Of a DNA stretch of 64,000 nucleotides, positions 50,580 through 62,178 are shown in pieces. Within the stretch, counting starts at the first letter, position 1; each line of letters starts with the position of its first letter. The stretch is from Spodoptera frugiperda (lineage: Eukaryota > Arthropoda > Insecta > Lepidoptera > Noctuidae), in contig NC_064240.1 in assembly GCF_023101765.2 (NCBI RefSeq), forward strand, positions 3,038,001-3,102,000, given 5' to 3'. The position numbers were made by a program, and so were the translations under genes. The notes beneath the pieces are model-generated. The model worked only from the letters and a program-made list of their open reading frames with translations, ran no database searches and was not told the DNA's origin.

Positions 50580-51457
50580 GTTTTATACAACAGGTTTTCA
50601 TAGGATTCTATCACGTTCAGGTGAAGAAAATAAAAAAGGCGATATATATGTAGTTATACGAGTAATTTAAAGTAATATTTTTCATTTACTATGTATTTTT
50701 TGTTCACAGATGCAATTTCGAATAGTATAGCAAATAGAACCCTATGTCAGCCTTGATTAATAAATTATAATTAATTTGTATCCTTGATTAACAATATGGT
50801 ATGGGTACAGGCAAATTTCCTTAATAAGTATAACTATAAAGTTGACAGATTGACTTGCTAATTGACAGCTATATAAATGGAATCAAATTGAAAAAAAATA
50901 AAATTTGTACACAAGTAGGTAGATATAAAATAATAATAAAAGAAATTATGTAAAGTAATTAAATAATCTTATATGAACACTTTACATAGGTTTGAGTAAA
51001 TTTGTACAATACATAGCATGTAGAAAAAATAGAGATTCATTTTATAGAGATCGTTCAGTGAAACTAGATCATTGCCAGTTGTAAGTACTACTACGCCATA
51101 TTTACGTATACATAGACAAAATTATAAAAGTTAGAAATAAAGATCAAATGGCGTATTAAATACTGTCCCTAAATATTAACTTAAATGTACTTGTTGTTCT
51201 GAAGAGTATTATTATTTACGTGTGTACTTATTATTGTACCTATTGTGTGTTTATGTACGGTGACGGAGACAAACTGAGCAATGGTCTGTTTCAGTGGCAG
51301 GTTACATTAGTACTAATATTAAAAGCAAATTACAATATTTACACCAGCCGACAATAGTACATCTTGCGAATAGGTATCTAATATACACGTTAACTGTTTG
51401 TTCATATTTTAAATAACCACTTATGGTTACAATACGCTTATGAGTCCCCAGTAATAC

Positions 51458-54400
51458 TTAATTATCAATTATCTTTAAAAACTCCTCGGGGGAGATGTGG
51501 ACGTCTTCGGGGGGCGATGTGTCCGTCGCGTTAGGCACGGTGTTTTTCAGTTCACCGAATGTGTATGTCGTTCGTTTCTTATTCCTAGAGTTGGAGACGC
51601 GGGGCCCGGCCGGCAGCGACGCCTCGCAGTCGAGGCTGGCTCGCTTGTTCCAGCAGAACGCCTGCCGCGGCTCCGCCCCAGCCGACATCGGCATCGCCAA
51701 CTGCACTCGAGATTTACACAATTCATTATCACTTAACTGTCGTTTTAACTTATCTTTCCCCACGACCAGCTGGAAGCCCCTCAGGCCACTGTCACCGTGT
51801 GATTTGGCCAACTCAGCTTCACTAAGCTGTCTCTTAAGTTTTGAAGACTCAGTCGGACTGGACCGCGCTGGCTTATCGACTAGACTGTTCTGACGTGAAG
51901 TTTTGCTTCCTCCGTGTCTAGAATTCGAACTGTGTTTGAGTAGCGCGCTGTCGTGTCGGCTACTTCCCGATGAACTACTTGTATTCGTATTACACGTGTT
52001 CGCATCGTTGGCGTTGTTTCGTCGTAGCGATTCGATAACGTTGTAGAAGTGTTCCAGCTCAGAAGTGCTGCTGTTTCTGGATCTGCTTAAATTGTTTGTA
52101 CTATGTCTATGTGGGCGGATTTGAGCTCTAGGTAAATGGCCATAGCTGCTTTGTCGAGCTATACCAACACCGGCACTGTTTTGTCGCCGCGGCATGCTGC
52201 AACTCTTAGGAACGAAAGCGTCTTGTGTCAACATCACATTTTCATAAACGTGAGCGTTTTCGCCATCTTCTTGTGTTATAAGATTCTGGCGGCTTTCAGT
52301 GGTTTCTTTCTTTTGGCCTACGGAATTACTCTTTTTATGTCCATTATTAACTTTGACATCTGGTATTTTTTTCGTTAGCTTACAGTCACTGGCACTTCGA
52401 GGTAGTAAATTAGCATAATCATGGGTTTTGTTTTCTTGACTTTGTAACTTTTCTAACTTTGGAGCACTAGCAGTTGCAGCGGTGTCTGCAATTCTCATGG
52501 AGTTAGAAGGTTTGGGTGCTTTACTGGATGGACTGGCCTTCGCGACGTCTGCAGGAGCTTGTTGTGGCACCACTTCGTGTCGTTTCCTGTCCACGTCGGG
52601 CTTCGACGATTTGTCTAGGACGACTTTTGTTTTATCACTCTTACATATTTTCACACTGAACCTAAATGGAGGTTTGAACACGACTTGCAGCCTTGCTTTC
52701 TCGCCGGACAACAAGTTGGTGGCGCTCTTGGACGGTCTGGTTTTCCTCGAACCCTTCTGTACTTGTCGGTGTGTTCTCTCAGTGAGACCTAGAGGTATAG
52801 ATTTGGATTTAGGTATGGCAGTGGGCTGCGGTGAACTTAGCAGCCATCTTTGCACCTTACTCAAAGCTTCGGTGTCTTTGATTGGCGAGGAGGGGTGTTT
52901 CTGCATGGAGCTGTAGTCTATGATTTCTTTCTTCATTTTGGACTTTCGTTTCTTGACTTTACCTTTGTGTTTGGAAAGTATAACATGTTTGGGGGATTTG
53001 CCTTCGGCATTTGTGACGATCACTGTGTTTTCTTTCGCTACTTTAGGAACATCTTCTAACTTTGCTTGACTATTCGGCTTCTGTAAAGAAATAAAGTATA
53101 AGCATTTAATACTTGGTCGGGTTTATATTTTAAGATCTGCACTAGTTTCACTAAATATCTAACTTACCCTCTTCTTATTGGCACTGTGCATCGGAGAAGC
53201 TTTATCTCCTGACTTCTTGTGATCTTTCTTGTTGCGGTAAGCTCGGGTTCGAAGAGCTACTTTCTTCTTAAGAGGTAGTTTCGACCTGGAAAGTAATGAG
53301 CAGAAAGTGTTAATTTTAGTTATAGTTACTTTAATCCGCAATGGAAAATGTCCCACACATCTTTCGCTTCATCAACAGTCATCAGTCTTTTCATGCATGC
53401 TCGTCGGTTAAAGCTACTTTTAAGCTTTTTTAATATATCGCCAATCTGGTCGCTATATGTCCGTTATATAAGTATAATTTAAGTATATTATATATAATTT
53501 AGTATTTCAAATGAATAATCAACTCAAAGTATAATGTTAAAGGTTACCTGACAGCGGTGTGAACGATCAGCCCCTGGTCAGCAGCGTCAGGCAGGCGGAC
53601 GGTTTCAGTGGTGGAGGAGTGGATGATGGTCACAGACTTCAGTTTCTTGCCGTGGCGGCCTAAGAAACGCGTACTTGCCACCTAAAAGTAGGTGAGTAAG
53701 TTAAAACATTGAGATTGTAGATTATTTAAGTATGTGTATGTATATTTTTGTTGACTTTTAGCATACATATTCAAACTGCTTATATTACGTTTATAGAAAA
53801 GAAAAATACAGTTAGCTAGCTCAAATAGGTTAAAGATGAATAGAGGGGGATGGTATAGAGGATTCAATTTTTATACCAAATGAATTAAATCTACAATAAC
53901 ACGAGCAAAACTTTATGATGTAGAGTAAAATTAATGATTATGAACTAATCATTTTGTGATCTAGCCAGAATAAACAGTATTACTAGCCCAGTACTTGTAA
54001 ATAGTTAGTCATATACCTTCCCGAGGAGTTTTACCTAAGTTAGACACTAACATTTAGTGTCTATTTCTATCTCAACGTCAAGGGTTTTGCAGCATCGCTA
54101 AATAAAACCAATTACGTTAATATGTTTCTCTATAAAATATGAAAATAATGGATTTCCCAGTTGAGAGTTTGAGTCACTAGTAGGAGTATTGATATAATAT
54201 TTCAGTTCAAATTGTGAAGTGGACTTCTATCGGTAGCTCCATATTACGAACTCTTAATAATTTAGGCAAGGGATAAAGAAACTTCTGTATTTCTTGAATT
54301 AAGGTACCTTATTAAAATCTGACGATTACCTTAGAAGAGTTTCAAATACAGGGGATCTTAGATATCCTTTTTATGTTGTATAGTAGAACGTACTTAAAAT

Positions 54401-57400
54401 TTATTTTCACAGCGAAACGGAGGTACCGTTTCGCTTGAGAGACAAAGACAATACAAAAAACATATAGGTGAATGAGAAAAAGAGTAGGTATACGAAGAAC
54501 TTACCAAGAGCGCGATGACTGCGAGCAATATGAGTAGTACCGCGTACCAGTGCTTGAGCACCCACCGCTTGAAGCCGGCGATACTTTCGTCCGACAGCAG
54601 CAGCTTGCGCAGCGTCGCCAGCGGGCCTGACGGGTCCACCTCGCGGCAGCGTTGGAACACGTCACAGTACCTGCAAAAATAAAACATTACTTTTAAACTC
54701 GAACACATTAAAGTTATCCCAAACAGTTCTCTTTTGTGCCTTTAGGCTTAAGTCATTCTGTCTCCTGCATTAAATTCACTGAGGGAAGTGGAAACTATCG
54801 TTTTCTTTTTCTTCTCCTCTAATAATAAAATGATTTATTTCGTTGCGGGATCAAAGTCATTCATTACCCTGGGACGCGCCGGACTTCAGTGTTCCGGTGT
54901 TTTCATGGTTGTATCTACTGTAGATCCTAGCTTACAAGAATTGCTGCAGTTTGGGAGGTTGTGGCGAACAGTGCAGTGCGACGGTTATGTAACCATATTG
55001 TTAGTATTTAAAGTCTACAATTTTGCTTCAACTGGATCGTCGTCATAATTATTTGTTGACTAACGAAGTTCCCTTGACGATTTCTTCAGTTAATTTATAA
55101 ACACAAAAGACCAGTATACGGAAACAAGAGGACGGTAAGGCGCATTCTTCAATGGCAATGGAGAAAAATTAAAAGGTAGGTTTCTAAGCTCACCCGTTAT
55201 AGTCGTTGCAGGGCGTGCCAGGCTTCGCGTACATATCAGGTACGTCATACGGCGCAGTGTTCCATTCGAAGGAGGACATGCAGACGCCGCCCGGCTTGCG
55301 GCAGCACAGCTCACACGCTGACCTCGGGTCGTCTTTCCGAGGTGCGCACTGACATGACTCCAGTCCATACGCAAGGCAGATGGATCCCGTGCATTCCTGT
55401 AAGAAAAATACAGATGTAGGTAAATACAAACTTGTTTTAGTTCAGGGTTTATTGATAAGGGATAAAAAACATGTGGTTTATAGTAGTAAATACCCACTTA
55501 TGTATTATATACAGTATGTTCTACCGTTCCTGTTAACCCGCAATAGTATAGCATCCATACATGCTAAAAAATATTACCATAAAAATAAACAATTTTATAT
55601 TTTCAAATACTAAAATATGCACGATCATCAAAATGATACGTAAAAGAAACACTCTGTGCACGCGTAGTTGAAGGAAGGCAACGTTGCAATTTATTGCTTA
55701 TTTTTCTATGCTGATATTTTTATTTTAATCTATTAATGATATAGATTAACGAGTTTAAAGGAACGCTCTCTGTTAGTTAACATACTGTAGATTCATATTT
55801 TTGTGTAATTATCTTTAGTGGACGCGCGTAATCAAGGTAGAAAATGTGACTTATAAATTTTTTCTTAAACTTACTCCCATATAACAGACGAGTTCCTTAT
55901 CGCACCGCGTCCTATTGGGCTTGTGTCGGCTGGCGGGGCAGTTGGCACGCTTGCCGTCGCAGAAGGCGGCGTCACGACACCCATTGTCAGACCGACACTT
56001 GTCACCGAACTTCAGCGTACACGACGCTGTGCAGCATGGACCCTGAAATATTGACGAAAAAAAAATGTCAGACTTAAGAAAACTCTACCAAAAATTCCGA
56101 TGTGAACATAGAAAAAAAAATCCAATAATTGGGCAACTCGGAATCGAATCGAACAAAAAATTGGTAAATCATTACTCCATTACAGGTGAAAAGCTACAAA
56201 AAAGGAGCGCCCTCTTTAAGTTAAGTTGTTAATGCCCAGGCTTGGTCTCCACTTCATAATACTAATTTCATGTTGAGACAAATGTTCTTAATTATGTACC
56301 TAATATCTAAATGTACACATGACGAATGCAATAAATAATTTTAGTTTGAGTTTAGTTACGTCTACTGTAAGTTGACGAGATATTTCTTGGGGTTTCTTAC
56401 ATAATTTGGACCTTTGAATCATGAATAATTAAATATTTTATTTTTAGGTAGCTACTCATTCTAACGTACCTGACTAGGGCTGCACACACTATGTTCGGTG
56501 AGGGTACACGGCTTGTAGTGCGGCCTCGCGGCTTGAGGGCGGCAGCACACATCGGTGCACTCTGACGCCCATCCACAGTCGCATTCCTCTCCTTCTTCCA
56601 CCACGCCGTTACCGCAAATCGCTGGCTGAGGCTCTGTTAACATTTTGGAGTGGTGTTATATAAAAAATATGACTACAGGCTGAATCTAGCCCCCACCTGA
56701 AGAAAGGGCTGAATAAAGTATTTTTTACACCCTAAAAATATGTTTGAGCTTGGGAAAAGTAATGGAAATCACCAATTATAACGAACATAGTTCCAGACTC
56801 TATGCTCCTATTGGAAAATTCACTTGGGTCGAATGAAAATGAAAATATATAATATCTTACCAGTAAAGCATCCCTTAGGTGACCTAGCTTTGTTGTTGAG
56901 CACTGGGTCGATAGCTCTGAGAGAGCACGGTGAGAATTTGTTATTGTTTTTCCTATCGCCACTGGTTGCTCGCGCGAACATTATGTAGTTGCCGTCCTCA
57001 CCGAAAGGGGTGCACACCTCAGGGTCGTGCTGCAAGTTGTCAATTAAAACATGAGATTAAAAAAAAACGTTCCCCCACTTTAAGCTTTTTTCCTGTACCG
57101 TGGGTGCGTTTATAAACGTACAAGAACACATGCTCTTGATACCTAGATCCGAAACAACAATTTGTGGATCACACAAAGAGTTGCTCCGTGCGGAAATCGA
57201 CACGTTGCGCAGCAGCCGCCAAAGTGCCGTTGCGATTCGCGAATCGATTCAAAGTCGCGAATCGTGTGTGTAAAAGAAGCACAGATTTTCAATTCTATTT
57301 CCAAATGAAAAGGTCGAAAGTCTATCAAAACATGTTATGCCTGTCTTCTAGGGGTAGACAGTGATAATATCGCGTCAAGATAATACATAAATAATTGGTA

Positions 57401-60400
57401 CGTACCGGTGATCCGAAGTTGTGTCCGATCTCGTGTGCGAGCGTGACGTGGCTGACAGCCGGCGGCACGTGCTTGCCGTAGTTCAGTAGCGTCACTATAC
57501 CCGTGTTCAGCGATTTCATGCTACCACGATAATGCTAACAAAAGGAAGACATATTAATTAAACGAATATTACGTAAATCCTCTGTAGAACAAGTTTAAAC
57601 AATGGATAGCAAGTAGTTGCTTACCCCATTTTTCTCGCAAACACCACCGGCATTTTTCAAATCACCAGTCCAAGCCAGTCCAAGAGTACCCATTTCAAAA
57701 TCTCGGTACGTAAACATGTACGCCAAACAGAATGCATCGTAGTCTTCCTCTAAAATAAAAGAAATGATTTCTTTTTATAAAATAAAGTCTTCCGTTTTAA
57801 AACTGACTAATTTATAACCATAATAGCTTAACTTTATCCAATAGTCCCCCAGAGACCCGACCACTTTGAAGGTGTAATTGAATATTGATGAAAAAAGGCA
57901 AACCTGAGAAAAGCTCCAAATATTTTTCTACTCCGTAGTTGTTAGGAAACCTATACGCAGGATCTTTCAATGCGTCTAATGTGTGGACCTTTATTCTTTT
58001 GATCATAAACGTGATGTTGTCTGGCTTTCCATCCTGATTGAAGTCTGCAAACAAGTTTTCATAAGTAAGGAAAATGTAATTATGAAACTAGATGTTTGAA
58101 TAAAGCTGCAAATTACCTGTCACTTTGTATATTGCGTTAACTTTCTGAACGTGTCGCGTCATGACTTCGATACACGCCTCCTCGGAGCCGTATCGTTGGT
58201 AGAACATATGATCGGCCTGCAAGTATACGAGGCACGTAGTTTTCCTCGGATCTACTGTCGCTCTTTTGTTCACATGTCGACCGTCGTCACTCGCGTTAGC
58301 CGACAACACAGTGTACCCTACTGGCTCCTTTTTGACTATATCCTTATTAACAGCTACAACTCCTGCTTTCGTTTTTATCACTTCAACGTGCGTCTTTGGC
58401 TTTGGTCTCGATTCTTCCGAATCGAGTCGCACCTTAGTTATGAGGTTACTTTTATCGATTTTGGTTTTAGGTTTTCTAGTGCTTAACTTATCAACCGGCT
58501 CATTGTTGCTAGTGTATGGAAAGTCTAAGTCTAAAGGTAATTCTGGATTCTTCTTTGGCTCGTCGTCTTGCATTTCATCTTCAGGGAGCCATCGTTTTTT
58601 TCGTCTATGTATTTCGCTTCGGAGATCTTCAGTAAAATTGGTTAAAGGTGAGTCTTTTACGTTTCGTTGATCGGCAGAGCTAAATAATTCAACTTCTTGA
58701 CCTAAAGTTCTTTTCATATGGAGTAGATGTGATGCGCACGGTGCCCCTTCATTCGTATCATGTGGGTGCTCGACATCTGACCTTCGGTATACAACGCTGT
58801 GCATAGAGGGATGGTCTATGTTATATCGAGATATCGGTTCCACATAATACTCTTCTGTAGGAGTCCAAATTGTTCCATCGAATAGACCCTCCGCTGTGAT
58901 GACGCCATAGACGTGAGACAATTCATCATCTGTAACAAAAAGTTGTTATGTAATTCTTTCACTTAATTCATATACATAGCTGGAATAGTTGAAATAAATA
59001 GAGACTTAATACAAAGACTTCAGTATTTCAAAATAAAGCTTTGAAATACAAACAACTTGGGGACGCTCAAATAAATGGCAGACGATATTTTATGCAAACT
59101 AATTCGAGGTGCAAAGAGCCTCGGGACTCTGAATGAATTAAAATCACAACTTGCAGTCGCAGTAGGGGAGGGATTGAAACCGCTCATAAATAACGGTAAT
59201 TACTGCTCTCACCTACACTCCATTCCTCCTCCATTCATTTTCTGGCAACGGATAATAGACAAAAATTGGTTTGTAAAACAACCGCGTAATATTTTAATGG
59301 ACCAGATAACATCATGAGAGTTTGTTTTGAGGTATTCAGAGTTGGTGTTGCATCATCAAGATGTTTGTATAATGGTGGTTCTACAGAAGCCACCTGCCCT
59401 AATTCTTATGAGGTTTTGATCTTTGTTCCAGAATTGCGAACAAAGGGCGAATAATTTAAAAGCAAAGAATTTTAATAATTGGATAACATTTTTGAAAGCT
59501 TGTGATTTATGAGGCTTAACTTTTTGTATTGGTAATTTGTTTTTGTTATTACGGCTGACCTTTCTACGTAAATATTATGGATTTCTAACGGAGATATTAC
59601 TCAGAAAGACGAATTTACGAGAAACATACTTCATTAAACTTATGAAGTAATTTGTTCAAAATTCACTTTGTCTCCAGCGTTCCAGATGGGTCGCAGTACA
59701 TAATTTCCTTTTATTAAGTTATTCACAGAATGTAGAAGTTTGTTGGGCTCATGTTTAATTGGTTGTTTCAAAGACTTGGGAAATAAGTGAAGGGTTGGAG
59801 TATGTTTTAAGTACTTATCTACTCAACTAAATTATATTTTAATTAAAGCAAAACTGAAGTTATGGCCGACTGGTTTGTTTTATGCCCTATTGTTTAATGG
59901 CCTTCAATAGTTTGTTTAAAATGTCTAAATTACTTTACCACTTCCATGATGTAAGTAATTGAATAAGTAAAGAAGAACAAACTTCTAAAAACAACAGTTA
60001 ATTGCCGAGTACGAGTTTCAGTTAACGGAATACTGTAACGCTAATTTGTAAAGTCATAAAAGACAAAGTCATTTTAACAGGACTTTCGCTTGTAATTAAA
60101 AGAAACCTCGTACAAAGGAGTAATCCGTTTAAGGAAAACAATTTAATTCCGCTGCCCGCCGAACAATTAATGTTGGCCGCGAGTAAAAACGAATATTTCG
60201 AAGTTCAATGGTGGAAATTTACAAATCATCTCGTTTGTCCGATGTGTTTTTGTGAGGACTTTGGTCAAGTGACATTTATGTATGCAGTATACAGAAGCAT
60301 GTATACAGAAGCTTCCAGGAATACTGTAAAGACCACTAAATGTTTTAAATAATTGATGAGCAAAATGCATAATACATGTGTATGCAGTAATGTTAGAATA

Positions 60401-62178
60401 ATAATTTATCCACACAAATACTGTGTGATTGACCTCTACATTCTACAAAGGTACTCGTACGTCAGAAAGTTTATTCTCCCGAGAACACCGTACACCTAAT
60501 AGGTGATAAATGACACGAGATATAGGTTGTCGAGATCTAATCTAGATGCCCATTCTCATAAATCATGAAGGTACTTAGCATCGGTTGAGCCACCTAAATA
60601 CCTCCCCTGCTATGCTATGCTAACGATCCAATATAGGTACGTATAAATTGCCCCAACAAGCCCGGGCATGTCTATGGAATTCGGTAAAGTATTAAGAGCA
60701 AACAGCCCTATCCGACATCATGTATTAGGTGGCTGTATGAATTGGCACAAATGAGTCAATTTGCACGTGACTGCCTTTGCTACAGTTCCTCATTGTTTAG
60801 GGCTGACGACTGGTTATTAAAATTTTCATGATATTTCAAATTGTATTAAAACTCTCGATTCCTTAATAGACTTTATGCAAATGAGTTTTTAATGACACTT
60901 ATTTTAGAACGAATACAATGTCTAGAAACGCACCAAAGCTTTAAAAAGCGGGGTAATGAAATTTGCTATAAAGATAAAATGTCGCGGACTCTGTTATTTT
61001 AATTAAAGCTTTTAAATTAATTACATTATGAACTATCCTTTTAGAAGTTAAAATAAATGACGTAATTTTTCTTGTAATAAAATATAGCGTCAATTCAACA
61101 TGATAGCATTGTTTGTCGTGAGTACCGGCAACCCTGCACAGACATCTCTCTTGGCTAAGACCCGGGATTACATCACTAATGCTTATCTGATGCCGCGGCT
61201 AGATTATGTGATGTTTTATTGTGTTCATCGCAACAGCTCTGTGTGTTTAACGCGGCAATTACTTTGGTTCCCCAACCGTTATTGTAATATTGAATTCGTA
61301 TTTTAATTACTGGATCTGACGCTAACTTTAACAGCAATAATAGTTGATATTTAGTAATAGACCATTAGATTTAATTATGCTGTTGGCGCAACGTGTAGTC
61401 AATTGATACGACCTGGATATTCATCAATATTAAAAGGTTTTTAGTTAGTAGGTAACTCAAGCTATACAATGGTTCTCTGGCGAAATTAAATTACGATGAA
61501 GTCCTTATATTTATGTAATAATGCTGACCTCATCTGAATTACAGTTAATGGGCCGTATAAACCTTTAATATAAAATATCGCTCGGGCCCTCAATTTTACG
61601 TTGAACAGGTTACATCATATTAGGAGTAACTCAGGCTAGGCTGAAGTTCGAGCTATAAATTAAAACACATATCTCATATCTAACGTTCATTTTGTAGAAA
61701 AAGTAAAGGAACATTTCTTTTGGGGTAAAGGAATTTTATAAAAAGATATAGGCTGGAAATTATGGCAGGCTTTGGTGTAAACTTTTGACGCGATAAGGCT
61801 GTTCAAGTGAGTTAAATGCTGATAAGACTACCGTTGAAAGAGTGCCTGCAAATCGTGAGTCTTAGTTGATTTAACAGTAATGTATATTTTATTTAAGTTC
61901 GGTCTGGCTAGTCATATCAGGGCCCACGAGAGGATATAGCTTATATAAGGTTGTCGTTACCGAAATCGGTGAGGAGGACTATACATTTTATTTATACTAC
62001 TTACTAAATCAATAGTCTGCCTAATGTTTAAATAATATTTAATGAAACTTGCTTACCTTCCAGCTTCCCAGAGTAAACTTTGGCAGGGTTAAAGTCCACT
62101 TGTCCGGCTGTGGAATGGAACTGGACGCCGTCTGCGAACACTGAGCTGGGGTCTGGTCTGAGAACCAACTTGAACTCC
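51458..62178 (-). CDS. ADAM10: ADAM10/Kuzbanian-family metalloprotease, 5'-incomplete
   Basis: Type I membrane sheddase; family members cleave Notch and other ectodomains. Minus-strand exons: 62,178-62,057, 58,929-58,117, 58,044-57,904, 57,749-57,625, 57,534-57,406, 57,029-56,861, 56,633-56,470, 56,042-55,875, 55,396-55,194, 54,670-54,505, 53,681-53,548, 53,285-53,168, 53,080-51,458; 1,357 residues plus stop, junctions all in phase. The signal peptide and first prodomain residues (about 70-80 expected) are beyond the window. Domains in order: prodomain (EFKLVLRPD to ASHLLHMKR); basic sites RRKKR and VNKR; catalytic domain with zinc site HEIGHNFGSPHD, whose third His comes from the next exon; disintegrin (ICGNGVVEEGEECDCG); Cys-rich stalk; transmembrane helix (WYAVLLILLAVIALLV); a basic, Ser-rich cytoplasmic tail of about 620 residues. 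Family assignment is secure, but I cannot separate Kuzbanian from Kuzbanian-like. Confidence 0.93.
57070..57240. mobile_element. SINE-like moth repeat in ADAM10 intron
   Basis: It contains CCTGTACCGTGGGTGCG, then CCGAAACAACAATTTGTGG and AAAGAGTTGCTCCGTGCGG, in the same order as the interrupted relative at 43,546-43,960. It lies in the intron between coding exons 57,406 and 57,029. The tRNA-like portion is partly degraded, and ends and target duplications are not clear. Confidence 0.5.
58930..62056 (-). other. Long intron in ADAM10 homologue
   Basis: A 3.1-kb intron between the second and first visible coding exons, in the prodomain region. No coding exon is apparent on either strand; the ORFs here are at most about 80 codons and unrecognisable. 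I see no clear mobile element. Confidence 0.65.

Larger units (their letters stand above)
48571..51457. other. Spacer between BTB gene and ADAM10 homologue
   Basis: There is no coding sequence. It must contain the 3'UTR of the ADAM10 homologue (minus strand) and the promoter and leader of the BTB gene. On the minus strand AATAAA occurs at 50,579-50,574 and 50,551-50,546, roughly 0.9 kb after the ADAM10 stop. A (GATAA)n microsatellite is at 49,030-49,053. The remainder is plain AT-rich DNA in which I see nothing else. Confidence 0.55.
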
